Positions 45,625 to 53,538 of a stretch of DNA of 59,268 bases are shown piece after piece. The stretch comes from Gammaproteobacteria bacterium (GTDB taxonomy: Bacteria; Pseudomonadota; Gammaproteobacteria; Pseudomonadales; Azotimanducaceae): the NCBI GenBank assembly GCA_028821125.1, contig JAPPHD010000077.1, positions 1-59,268 of the forward strand, in the 5' to 3' direction. The first letter of the stretch is position 1. The number at the start of each line of letters is the position of its first letter. Made by a program: the position numbers and the translations under genes. Under the pieces are notes generated by a model, which saw nothing but the letters and a program-made list of their open reading frames with translations, searched no databases and had not been told where the DNA came from.

Positions 45625-46932
45625 TCAATGTCGAGTCCTCTCGAACATGCGGGTCAGTCCATAGAAAGCCGCACCCGCGCCGATCAACGCGAGTCCCATG
45701 AGGGATTCCTGCGGCCGTTCCAAGAGGATGTAAGCCAGGGTCCACCCGGCGATGGCAAGGTAAACCAGCGCCGGCAGCGGATAGGCGGTGAGCCGGTAGG
45801 GCCGCGGCAGCCCGGGCCGCCTGATGCGCAGCACGAAAAGGCCGAGAACGGTGAGAAAGGTGCTCAGGCCAAGGGTGAAACCCGCGAACACCAGAATCGA
45901 TTCGAAGGATGCGGTCCAGATGAATGCCAGCGCCAGCGCGGACTGGGCGGCCACGGCAACCGACGGCAGGCCGTGGGAGTTGGTCCGGGAGAGCATGCGG
46001 AACGCGGAGAAGTCCTCGCCGATCACCTGCAGCACCCGGGGGCCGGCCATGATCATCGCGCTGGCCGTGGACACCAGCAGCAGGGCCAGCGCCACCCCCA
46101 TGACGGCAGCGCCGCGCTCGCCGAAGACGTGCCTGGCCGCCACATAACCCACCTCGAGTTCGCCGGCCATGGCGTCTATCGGCGCCGCGTACAGAAAAGT
46201 GAAGTTCAACAGCACGTAGGCGAGCGCCACCGCGGCCGTACCCACCGTCAGCACCAGGGGCAGGACGCGCTGGGGTTCGCGCAACTCGCTGGAGAGATAG
46301 GTGACGGCGTTCCAGCCGGTGTAGGCGTAGCTGACGTAGATCAGCGCCACGGCGAAGGCCCCGCTGGTGAGCAGGGCGCCGTCGCCGCTTGCCGGCAGGA
46401 AGGAGACCCGCTGGCCGTCGCCGGCCTTCAAGAGTACGAGCAGGGAGAAAACCGCGATGAAGGCGACCTTCAGCCCGGTGAACCAGCGCTGCACCCCGCC
46501 GCTGCTCCGCCGCGTCCACATGTGCACAAGCGTGAGGCCGATGACGAGGGCGGTGGCGCAGGACACCGGCGATAGAGACGTGAATACCGAGGACAGATAG
46601 GTGCCGAAAGTGATGGCGGCGAGTGCTGTCGGCGCGGCGAAGCCGATGGTGGCGGAGATCCATCCGGATACGAACCCCACGCCGGGATGATAGATCCGGC
46701 CGAGAAAGTTGTATTCGCCCCCGGAGCGCGGCAGGGCAGCTCCCAATTCGGCATAGCAGAGCGCACCGCACAGCGCCGCCACGCCCCCGACGGCCCACAG
46801 CATCAGGATCACGAAACCGGACTGAATCTCCAGGAGCTGAAAGCCGAGACTGGTGAACACACCGGTTCCGATCATGTTGGCGACAACCACCGCCACGGCG
46901 GTCGCCGGACTGAACCTGGATTCGACGGTCAT
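45625..46932 (-). CDS. APC family amino acid permease
   Basis: A 435-residue inner-membrane amino-acid carrier with about 12 helices. The start MTVESRFSPATAVAVVVANMIGTGVFTSLG contains the unwound helix-1 GTG motif that holds the substrate. Helix 6 region YTGWNAVTYLSSELREPQRVLP is typical of LAT-like/APC exchangers. GGAG precedes the ATG. It is unlinked to a clear catabolic gene, apart from the acyl-CoA dehydrogenase 177 bp downstream on the same strand. Confidence 0.92.
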   Translation of the reverse strand: MTVESRFSPATAVAVVVANMIGTGVFTSLGFQLLEIQSGFVILMLWAVGGVAALCGALCYAELGAALPRSGGEYNFLGRIYHPGVGFVSGWISATIGFAAPTALAAITFGTYLSSVFTSLSPVSCATALVIGLTLVHMWTRRSSGGVQRWFTGLKVAFIAVFSLLVLLKAGDGQRVSFLPASGDGALLTSGAFAVALIYVSYAYTGWNAVTYLSSELREPQRVLPLVLTVGTAAVALAYVLLNFTFLYAAPIDAMAGELEVGYVAARHVFGERGAAVMGVALALLLVSTASAMIMAGPRVLQVIGEDFSAFRMLSRTNSHGLPSVAVAAQSALALAFIWTASFESILVFAGFTLGLSTFLTVLGLFVLRIRRPGLPRPYRLTAYPLPALVYLAIAGWTLAYILLERPQESLMGLALIGAGAAFYGLTRMFERTRH

Positions 46933-47087
46933 TGGGGTTCTCCACTGCGGGTGGCGATGCTGCGCGCTACGGGTGGGAGAGGCAAGTACGTTGGCCGTGG
47001 CGGGTTGGAACGCCGCATCGTGCCTTTGTCACGTGCATGTAACTTTCCGTTCATAAACTGGCGGCCGCCTGCAATTGGAGCGTTGCA

Positions 47088-47402
47088 TTGCCCGTCGTCC
47101 AGCGCCTGCTGTCACTGCTGTTCGGTTGTGTCCTGTCGGTTGCCGCCTCGTCGCTTGCTTACGCGGGCGACGCCGCGCCGTCGCCGGCGGCCGAGGCTCC
47201 GGAAAGTGCCGGTTCCGTTTCCGACTCGCAGCGGGGAAACATCTGTTTCGGCGGCCTCGATGACGGCAAGCTCATCCCCAACGACGACCGCATCGACAAC
47301 CCCTTCCGGCAGACGACCCTGCTCGGCTGCTCCGTCGAAGGCGGTGAGCCGGTCTTCCTCCCGGACCTGAAACCCGCGATCCCGAACGGCGTTCTCGCCT
47401 GA
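47088..47402 (+). CDS. Small secreted hypothetical protein (104 aa)
   Basis: No family recognised. A signal peptide (to SSLAYA) is followed by an Ala/Pro-rich linker and a mature part with two Cys (GNICFGGL and LLGCSVEG), suitable for a disulfide. A TTG start with GGAG 8 bp upstream is used. It precedes the FixH-like gene by about 100 bp on the same strand; a metal- or haem-related role would be guesswork from its neighbours. Confidence 0.6.
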   Translation: MPVVQRLLSLLFGCVLSVAASSLAYAGDAAPSPAAEAPESAGSVSDSQRGNICFGGLDDGKLIPNDDRIDNPFRQTTLLGCSVEGGEPVFLPDLKPAIPNGVLA

Positions 47403-47505
47403 CAGGCCCCGGATCCACGCCGTTGGGTGGTTGCCTTAGCAGGCGTTGCTCATCCAACCGGTTTGTTCGTGGTAGCCTCCGGCACCCGTGAAAGTGATCC
47501 CATCC

Positions 47506-47919
47506 ATGCGCTTTTCCGCCAGCCTGTGTGTCTGCCTGTTGCTCGCGCCGGCCGGGCTGGCCAGGGATGCCTTGCCCGTTCCGGAGCCGGTAACTGCCCG
47601 GGCGACGGATCTCGGGCGCTATCGCATCGCTTATGCCAGCGCGTTGGAGCCATTGGCCATCAACCGCATCCACGCCTGGGTCGTCCATGTGGCCGACGCC
47701 GACGGGCAGCCTGTGGACGGTGCGGAACTTGCCGTCAGCGGCGGGATGCCCGCGCATGATCACGGGCTTCCGACGGCCCCGCGCATGACCCGCAATCTGG
47801 GTGAGGGAAACTATCTCGTCGAGGGGATGAGATTTCACATGGGGGGAGACTGGGAGGTGACGCTTGCGGTTGTCGGGCCGGATGGCATGGACTCATTGAC
47901 CTTGCAATTGAACCTGTAG
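47506..47919 (+). CDS. FixH/YtkA-like secreted protein
   Basis: A 137-residue exported protein. The signal is MRFSASLCVCLLLAPAGLARD; then an immunoglobulin-like domain with the YtkA/FixH signature GGMPAHDHGLPTAPRMT and GMRFHMGGDWEVTL. The His and Met residues resemble a copper site in related domains. Genes of this type often neighbour di-haem peroxidases, as here (48733-50037). A GTG six codons upstream (47488) is an alternative start. Confidence 0.78.
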   Translation: MRFSASLCVCLLLAPAGLARDALPVPEPVTARATDLGRYRIAYASALEPLAINRIHAWVVHVADADGQPVDGAELAVSGGMPAHDHGLPTAPRMTRNLGEGNYLVEGMRFHMGGDWEVTLAVVGPDGMDSLTLQLNL

Positions 47920-47982
47920 GGTCGAATGCGGTCGGAGTGTCGGAGATTCCACAATCGTTCATTGGTTCATTCGCGCGGGGGA

Positions 47983-48021
47983 TTGCTGAATACGTATATT
48001 GGCGGGCATTATACGTATTCA
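47983..48021 (+). promoter_or_regulatory. Promoter and inverted-repeat operator of the VapBC-like module
   Basis: A perfect 12-bp inverted repeat, TGAATACGTATA (47987-47998) and its complement (48010-48021), flanks an 11-bp spacer. Each arm contains the palindrome ATACGTAT, and the two centres are 21 bp, or two helical turns, apart. A -35 TTGCTG (47983) and -10 CATTAT (48007-48012) with an 18-bp spacer overlap it. Toxin-antitoxin complexes normally repress from such sites. Confidence 0.8.
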
Positions 48022-48049
48022 TGATGGCGCGCTACAGGCAAAGGAACAG

Positions 48050-48271
48050 ATGAAGAGGAAGCTCACGATAACGGTGGATGCGGACATCATTCCCTTGGCC
48101 AAGCGCTATGCGCGCTCCCGAGGCGTGTCGCTCTCTTCGCTGATCGAGCAATCGCTGCGGGAGGCGGCCGGAGAGTGCAAGCCGTCTTTCGCGGCGAGAT
48201 GGCGAGGGCGCTTCAAGGAGGCAGGACGCGGGGATGAGCGTTACGATGCTCTGGCGAGGAAGTATCTTTGA
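48050..48271 (+). CDS. Antitoxin of a VapBC-like module (DUF6364/RHH-like)
   Basis: A 73-residue protein with a ribbon-helix-helix-like N-terminus: MKRKLTITVDADIIPLAKRYA forms the DNA-contacting strand and first helix, and GVSLSSLIEQSLREA the second. The C-terminal arm (ERYDALARKYL) would wrap the toxin. AAGGA precedes the ATG. Its stop overlaps the toxin start by 4 nt, ensuring coupled synthesis. It should repress its own promoter at the inverted repeat just upstream. Confidence 0.83.
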   Translation: MKRKLTITVDADIIPLAKRYARSRGVSLSSLIEQSLREAAGECKPSFAARWRGRFKEAGRGDERYDALARKYL

Positions 48272-48675
48272 TACTTCTCGACACCGATGTGCTGATCGAC
48301 GTCGCACTCGACAGGCACCCTCACGCCGATACGGCGGTGGATCTTCTTGACCGGGTTGAACAGGGGCTGCGAAAGGCGTGTATCGCCTGGCACACTGTCT
48401 CGAACTTATACTATCTTGTGGCGCCTTCGCGGGGCGGCGTCAGCGCCCGCGAATTCGTCGTCGAGTTGACCGGGTTCGTGAAAATCGCGGAGACGAATAC
48501 CGATTCGATCCGCTACGCGGCGTCGCTGCCCGTGCCGGACTTCGAGGATGCCATGCAGGTGGCCGCCGCACGTGCCTGCGGCGCCGATCGTATCGTCACC
48601 CGAAACCTCAGGGATTTCGGACGTTCCCCCATTCCGGCGATCAGCCCGCAAGATGCGCTGAGGGACCTGTTCTGA
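48268..48675 (+). CDS. PIN-domain toxin (VapC-like ribonuclease)
   Basis: A 135-residue PIN-fold endoribonuclease. The acidic metal site is visible: Asp in MILLDTDVLIDVAL, Glu/Asp positions in VPDFEDAMQVAAA and the final Asp in IVTRNLRDF. VapC-type toxins cleave tRNA or rRNA; the target here is unknown. It starts with TTG within the antitoxin stop (TTGA). The residues needed for activity appear present, so the module should be functional. Confidence 0.86.
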   Translation: MILLDTDVLIDVALDRHPHADTAVDLLDRVEQGLRKACIAWHTVSNLYYLVAPSRGGVSAREFVVELTGFVKIAETNTDSIRYAASLPVPDFEDAMQVAAARACGADRIVTRNLRDFGRSPIPAISPQDALRDLF

Positions 48676-48732
48676 ATCCATGGCGGATTCGGGAAACGGA
48701 CCGCCAAGAGCAACTGAACGGAGAAGCGTGCA

Positions 48733-50037
48733 GTGCCACCGGCAACCCTGCGCAACCTGGCTGCTGTCGTCATTCTCGCCTTGACGTTGGGAGCGGTCTG
48801 GGCTCTGTTTCGCGTGCCTTTGCAGCAGCCCCCCTGGACGGAGAAGGAAACCGGAACCCTGCAATCGTTGTGGCTGGGTTCACTGCCGCCGCTTCCTGAA
48901 GAGACCGGCAACCCTGTAGCCGACGACCCCCGCGCGCAGCGCCTCGGCCATCGCCTGTTCTTCGACCCGCGGCTCAGCGCCAACGGTCAGGTGTCCTGTG
49001 CCACATGCCATCAGCCCGCGCGTCGGTTTGCGGACGCGGTGAGTTTGGCCCTCGGGCTGGCGGTGGGCGATTTCAATACCATGAGCCTGGTGGGTGCCGC
49101 CTACAGCCCCTGGTTGTTCTGGGACGGCCGCAGGGACAGCCTCTGGTCGCAGGCGTTGAGTCCGCTGGAGAGTCCGTTGGAGCAGGGGGCTGCCCGGACA
49201 TCTCTGGCGAGGCTGGTGGCAGCGGATACGGGGTATCGGGAGCGGTATTCGGAACTGTTCGGGCCGGTTCCGGACCTGTCCGACCGCCGCCGGTTTCCCG
49301 AAGGCGCTGGACCGAACGGCAACCCGGAATCCGAGGCGGCCTGGACGAACATGACGCCGGAGGATCGGGAAACCGTCACCGCCGTCTTCGTCAATCTCGG
49401 CAAGGCCATCGCGGCGTATGAAAGGCTGCTGCTGCCCGGAGCAACGGATTTCGACCGCTACGTAGAGAATCTAGAGATGCCGAAGCCGTCCCCGGCCGGC
49501 CTTAGCCGCAGGGAGACGGAGGGATTACGCCTGTTCATGGGCAAGGCGCAGTGCCTCAACTGCCACAACGGCCCGCTGTTCACCAACCACGAGTTTCACA
49601 ATACCGGTGTCCTGCCGCCCCCGGGCAGGCTGCCGGACAAGGGGCGGGTTTCCGGTGTGGAGGTGGTGCTGAACGAGCCGTTCAATTGCCTTGGTACCTA
49701 CAACGACCCGCCGGAGCGGAATTGCGCGGAGTTGCGTTTCGCGAGAACCGGCGCCGAATTGACCGGTGCGCGCAAGACGCCTTCGCTGCGCAATCTGGGG
49801 GGTACGGACCCCTTCATGCACGCGGGCCAGATGAGGACGATTGCCGAGGTGCTGGACCACTACAACCGCGCCCGCCCGGCCATCGTCGGGCACAACGAGG
49901 CCAAGCCGCTGAACCTGTTGCCGTACGAATTGAAGAGGCTGGAAGCGTTCCTGCTGGCGCTCGACGGCCCCATGGCCGTAGCGCCCGAATGGCTTGCCCC
50001 GCCCGCCGACTACTCGACGATGTCGCCCACCTTCTGA
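48733..50037 (+). CDS. Di-haem cytochrome c peroxidase / MauG-MbnH family protein
   Basis: A 434-residue periplasmic, probably membrane-anchored haem enzyme (N-terminal helix LRNLAAVVILALTLGAVWAL). It has two c-type haem sites, CATCH and CLNCH. Conserved family blocks are GHRLFFDPRLSANGQVSC, AYSPWLFWDGRRDSLWSQAL and TPSLRNLGGTDPFMHAGQMRT. Members reduce peroxide or oxidise a partner protein (MauG, MbnH). The FixH-like gene upstream favours a specialised role. The start is GTG with GGAG 9 bp before. Its end overlaps the convergent CBS gene by 28 bp. Confidence 0.92.
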   Translation: MPPATLRNLAAVVILALTLGAVWALFRVPLQQPPWTEKETGTLQSLWLGSLPPLPEETGNPVADDPRAQRLGHRLFFDPRLSANGQVSCATCHQPARRFADAVSLALGLAVGDFNTMSLVGAAYSPWLFWDGRRDSLWSQALSPLESPLEQGAARTSLARLVAADTGYRERYSELFGPVPDLSDRRRFPEGAGPNGNPESEAAWTNMTPEDRETVTAVFVNLGKAIAAYERLLLPGATDFDRYVENLEMPKPSPAGLSRRETEGLRLFMGKAQCLNCHNGPLFTNHEFHNTGVLPPPGRLPDKGRVSGVEVVLNEPFNCLGTYNDPPERNCAELRFARTGAELTGARKTPSLRNLGGTDPFMHAGQMRTIAEVLDHYNRARPAIVGHNEAKPLNLLPYELKRLEAFLLALDGPMAVAPEWLAPPADYSTMSPTF

Positions 50038-50417
50038 TGAATGACGTCGAGAAACAGGTCGCGCAGCGAAATCATCCCGACGGTCTTGCCGTTCTCCACA
50101 ACCGGCAGATGGCGCACGTGGTGTTTCTTGGTCAGGGCGATGCAATGCACGATGGTGTCCTGCCGGGTCACCGTCACGACGTCGCGGGTCATCACCTCCG
50201 ACACTTTCGTCTTCTGGGATGAATGGATGTCCAGAATCACTTTGCGCATGTAGTCCCGTTCGGAAAGGATGCCGACGAGATACCCTTCGATCTGCACCAG
50301 TACGGCGCCGATGTTCTTCTCGTTCATGAGCTTGAGGGCATCGAACACCGATTCGAGCGGCCCGATCCAGACCACCTCTTCGGATTTCTCTTCCAGGATG
50401 TCGCCTACGCAGCGCAC
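50010..50417 (-). CDS. CBS-pair domain protein
   Basis: A 135-residue cytoplasmic protein made of two CBS domains, which sense adenosine nucleotides. The sequence from VGDILEEK, through GPLESVFDALKLMNEKNIGAVLV, to VTVTRQDTIVHCIALTKKHHVRHLPVV and GMISLRDLF covers the pair completely. A GTG at 50417 (MRCVGDIL) behind a GGGGGG stretch is preferred; the frame runs back to an ATG at 50534, but the extra 39 residues have no family match. It converges with the peroxidase, overlapping 28 bp. A cognate effector is not apparent. Confidence 0.86.
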   Translation of the reverse strand: MRCVGDILEEKSEEVVWIGPLESVFDALKLMNEKNIGAVLVQIEGYLVGILSERDYMRKVILDIHSSQKTKVSEVMTRDVVTVTRQDTIVHCIALTKKHHVRHLPVVENGKTVGMISLRDLFLDVIHQKVGDIVE

Positions 50418-50585
50418 TTCGCCCCCCGGTAGGTCAGACCTGCAACAGTAGAGCGCCTGCCCGAGGTTCGCAAGACCGTAGCCCGAACCGTACATGAACA
50501 GGTCGGGCCATCGCCGCCGGAACGGGGTCTTCACGGGTCCGGCAGGGCAGGAACTGTGCTACCATCGCGGCCGAGGAATCCCGCC

Positions 50586-50879
50586 ATGCTTACGCATCTG
50601 CAACGCCGTCTCGGAGCGCTGAAAATACTTGTCGGCGCGGCTGCGATTGCGCTGTGCAGCGCGCAGGTACTTGCCGGCCAGCATCTGCATGACACGCCCG
50701 TCCCGCAGGACCTCTGCAGCATTTGCAGTTTTTCCGACTCCGGTAGTGTCCTGGCCCCCGGCGGTGAGCTGCCCAAGGCACGGCTGCCGGAGTTGCCGAG
50801 CCATGCACGGGAAGTTTCACATCCTCTGATCACGCGCCCGTTCGAGAACCGCCTCTCCCGCGCACCGCCCCTCTCCTGA
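50586..50879 (+). CDS. Small secreted hypothetical protein with CxxC, upstream of the ZnuD-like receptor
   Basis: A 97-residue product with an N-terminal hydrophobic signal (KILVGAAAIALCSAQVLAGQ). A His/Cys cluster follows (QHLHDTPVPQDLCSICSFSDSG), resembling the short DUF2946/CopL-type metal-handling proteins, though assignment is not certain. GAGGAA precedes the ATG. It precedes the ZnuD-like receptor by 64 bp, with a GC hairpin between. A role as a metal sensor or chaperone is inferred from the cluster. Confidence 0.65.
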   Translation: MLTHLQRRLGALKILVGAAAIALCSAQVLAGQHLHDTPVPQDLCSICSFSDSGSVLAPGGELPKARLPELPSHAREVSHPLITRPFENRLSRAPPLS

Positions 50880-50897
50880 CTGACAGAGCCGAAAGAA

Positions 50898-50920
50898 CGC
50901 GGCCTCCCCCGGAAGCCGCG
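50898..50920 (+). terminator. GC hairpin between the CxxC protein and the ZnuD-like receptor
   Basis: CGCGGC and GCCGCG form a 6-bp stem around an 11-nt loop, followed shortly by GTTTG. It may attenuate transcription into the receptor gene; the T-tract is too short to call a full terminator. Confidence 0.35.
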
Positions 50921-50943
50921 CCGTTTGTCATCAGGAGCCATTC

Positions 50944-53295
50944 ATGCAATTCAACAAGCTGTTTTCACTCGCGCTGGCGGTGTCCCTGCCGGGGCTTGCC
51001 CATGGAGAGGGGGCCCCGCCGGAACAGGCAGACCAGGTCATAGAAGAAATTGTCGTCGTCGGCCACCCGCTTTCCGCGGAGGGCATCGCCCAGGCCAGCG
51101 ACGTGCTCGCCGGCGAGGAACTCGACCGCAAGGTCGCCGACAGCATCGGCGCCACGGTCGCCAACGAGCCCGGCATCCACAACAGTTCCTTCGGAGTCGC
51201 GGCGGGCCGCCCCGTCATTCACGGCCTCGACGGGGCCCGGGTGCGTGTGCTCGAGGACCGCATCGACACCCTCGACGTTTCCGTCACCAGCGGCGACCAC
51301 GCGGTGACGGTGGATCCGTACATCGCGGACCGTATCGAGATTCTCAAGGGTTCGGCGACGCTGCTCTACGGGTCCGGCGCCATCGGCGGCGTCGTGGACA
51401 CGCACACGGGACGCATCCCGCACGAGGTGCCGGACCGGATCACCGGCAAGCTCGACCTGAGGGGGGGAGACAACGGCAACTGGAAGAACGGTTCGTTCCG
51501 GCTCGATGGGGGCGCGGGCAACTTCGCCTGGCATCTGGACGGTTTCGCCCGGGAAATGGATGACTACGAGATTCCGGGTTATGCGGAATCCGCGCGCTTC
51601 ATGGCCATGGAGGAGGAGCACGGCCACGACGAGGACCATGAGGAGGACCACGACGAGGACCACGACGAGGACCATGACGAGGACCACGACGAGGACCATG
51701 ACGAGGACCACGACGAGGATCATGACGAGGATCACGAAGGCGAAGACGATCATGCCGACGAGGAAGAGCCGGTCCGGGGCATGGTGCCGGGTAGCGGGTT
51801 GGAGACGTACGGAGGTGCGGCAGGCTTTTCGTTCGTTAGCGAGCGCGGCTTCATAGGGGTATCAGTCAGCCGGATGGAGTCTGAGTACGGCATTCCCGGC
51901 CACACCCACGCTCATGGCCACGACGAGCACGACGAAGACGAGCATCACGACGAGGACGAGCATCACGACGAGGACGAGCATCACGACGAGGACGAGGACC
52001 ACGACGAAGACCACGACGAGGACCACGACGAGGACCATGACGAGGACCATGACGAAGACCACGATGAGGAGCATGACGAAGACGAACACCACGACGAGGA
52101 AGAAGGGCACGGCGAGGAAGGCACGCCCTTCGTGGACCTGAAACAGACGCGCATCGATATCGAAGCCGCACTGATCGATCCCCTGCCCGGCTTCGCCAAC
52201 TTCAATTTTCGCCTCGGCATCAACGACTACGAGCATCAGGAAATCGAAGGATCCGGAGTGGTCGGAACGTCTTTCGAGAACGATGCCTGGGAGGCGCGCG
52301 CCGAATTGACTCACCGGGACTGGGCCGGCTGGAATGGCGCCGTGGGCGCCCAGTACGGCGACCGGGAGTTCTCGGTCGTCGGCGAAGAAGCCTTCACCCC
52401 GCCGGTGGATACCCGCTCATTCGGCCTGTTCTGGGTCGGGGAGCGGTCGTTTTCCGGCTTCCAGGTGGAAGCGGGCGCCCGCTACGATCATGTGAAACAC
52501 CAGCCGATAACCGGTGGCAGCGACAGCTTCAGCGGCGTCAGCGCATCGCTGGGCGCGATCGTTCCGCTCGGAGACATCTGGCGGGCCCGTCTGCTCGCCG
52601 ACTATTCCACCCGGGCTCCCGTCGGCGAAGAGCTGTATTCCGACGGCCCGCACCTGGCCACGAGCAGCTTCGAGATCGGCGACCCCGATCTGGACGAGGA
52701 AAAGGCAATCAACCTGTCGGCATCCCTGGATGCGCGGGGCGATCGCTGGTCGGTGCACGGGAACGTCTATTTCATGGAGTTCAACGATTTCATCTTTCAA
52801 CGGGCCACGGGCGAGGAAGAGGACGGGCTGGATGTCCGGGAATTCAGCCAGGCGGACGCCACCTTCGTCGGCGTGGACCTGGAGGCTGCCGCGACGGTCG
52901 CGGTCTGGGAGCGAGGCTCTCTGGAACTCAGCGCCTTCTATGACATCGTCTCTGCGGAACTGGACGTGTCGGGCAACGACAACCTCCCCCGGATTCCGCC
53001 GCAGCGCGCCGGGTTGGGCCTGTCGCTCGACTGGGGAAGCCTCGATGTCAACGTCGACTATGCCCGAGCTTTCAAGCAGGACGACGTGGCCGATTTCGAG
53101 TTGGAAACCGATGCCTACGACGACCTGCGAGCCTATGTCGGCTTGCGCGTCGAATTGGACGATACCTCGCTCGCAGTTTTCGTGCGGGGCCGGAACCTGA
53201 CCGACGACGAACAGCGGCTGCACTCGTCCATCGTCAAGGACCTGGTGCCCCAGCCGGGACGCACCATCGAGGTGGGGCTGCGCGTCGCGTTCTGA
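50944..53295 (+). CDS. TonB-dependent receptor, ZnuD-like, with His-Asp-Glu tracts
   Basis: A 783-residue outer-membrane receptor probably importing zinc or another divalent metal. A signal peptide (MQFNKLFSLALAVSLPGLAHG) and TonB-box-like IEEIVVVGHPLS precede a plug with RPVIHGLDGARVRVLED and ILKGSATLLYGSGAIGGVVDT, which closely fits the ZnuD class. Two extraordinary segments, residues 228-263 and 320-392, consist almost only of His, Asp and Glu and fall in the barrel's extracellular-loop region. The barrel ends in VGLRVAF. The gene follows a CxxC/His protein by 64 bp, and a terminator lies downstream. The gene name is not assigned because the metal is unproven. Confidence 0.9.
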   Translation: MQFNKLFSLALAVSLPGLAHGEGAPPEQADQVIEEIVVVGHPLSAEGIAQASDVLAGEELDRKVADSIGATVANEPGIHNSSFGVAAGRPVIHGLDGARVRVLEDRIDTLDVSVTSGDHAVTVDPYIADRIEILKGSATLLYGSGAIGGVVDTHTGRIPHEVPDRITGKLDLRGGDNGNWKNGSFRLDGGAGNFAWHLDGFAREMDDYEIPGYAESARFMAMEEEHGHDEDHEEDHDEDHDEDHDEDHDEDHDEDHDEDHDEDHEGEDDHADEEEPVRGMVPGSGLETYGGAAGFSFVSERGFIGVSVSRMESEYGIPGHTHAHGHDEHDEDEHHDEDEHHDEDEHHDEDEDHDEDHDEDHDEDHDEDHDEDHDEEHDEDEHHDEEEGHGEEGTPFVDLKQTRIDIEAALIDPLPGFANFNFRLGINDYEHQEIEGSGVVGTSFENDAWEARAELTHRDWAGWNGAVGAQYGDREFSVVGEEAFTPPVDTRSFGLFWVGERSFSGFQVEAGARYDHVKHQPITGGSDSFSGVSASLGAIVPLGDIWRARLLADYSTRAPVGEELYSDGPHLATSSFEIGDPDLDEEKAINLSASLDARGDRWSVHGNVYFMEFNDFIFQRATGEEEDGLDVREFSQADATFVGVDLEAAATVAVWERGSLELSAFYDIVSAELDVSGNDNLPRIPPQRAGLGLSLDWGSLDVNVDYARAFKQDDVADFELETDAYDDLRAYVGLRVELDDTSLAVFVRGRNLTDDEQRLHSSIVKDLVPQPGRTIEVGLRVAF
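51625..51732 (+). repeat. Nine 12-bp tandem units (His-Asp-Glu-Asp) in the ZnuD-like receptor
   Basis: Nine consecutive 12-bp units of the CACGACGAGGAC type encode HDED tetrapeptides, with one HEED. The units alternate cac/cat for His and end in gac or gat, so copies are not identical. Length can change in multiples of 12 bp without a frameshift. Confidence 0.95.
51901..52119 (+). repeat. Second His/Asp/Glu tract of the ZnuD-like receptor
   Basis: Residues 320-392 are made from DEDEHH units followed by HDED units, with about 20 His in 73 residues. They are encoded by interleaved 12- and 15-bp repeats. It lies 187 codons-worth of bases downstream in nucleotides (169 bp) from the first tract, separated by a normal beta-hairpin-sized segment. 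Confidence 0.95.
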
Positions 53296-53333
53296 GCCCA
53301 CCGGTCGCCGAAACGATCGGCGTGCGATTCATC

Positions 53334-53370
53334 GGTCCGTAACCGGCACGACCGGTTACGGGCCGGTTTT
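53334..53370 (+). terminator. Rho-independent terminator after the ZnuD-like receptor
   Basis: CCGTAACCGG and CCGGTTACGG form a perfect 10-bp stem, extended by three outer pairs including a wobble, with a 5-nt loop, followed by GGTTTT. It begins 39 bp after the receptor stop. The four-T tract is modest but the stem is strong. Confidence 0.75.
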
Positions 53371-53538
53371 CTGCCCGCAACGTGCAACTGCACGCTTCCC
53401 CCTCCGGCAACTGCACGGCTGGCGCCCGTTGGGCACCTCGGGGTTGGGTTTTCCCTGACCTGCCGATCGGCCCGGGTGTGGTGCCCTGGCCTGCCCCAAG
53501 TTATTCTCCGGCATCCGCGGGAATATTGAGGGCATTCC

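Noticed and set aside
50418-50534. N-terminal extension of the CBS protein from an ATG at 50534
   Set aside because: The added 39 residues show no CBS or signal features, and a GTG with a purine-rich site is better placed.
51625-52119. Tandem repeats resembling a CRISPR or satellite array
   Set aside because: Units are 12-15 bp without spacers and continue the receptor reading frame; they are coding repeats.
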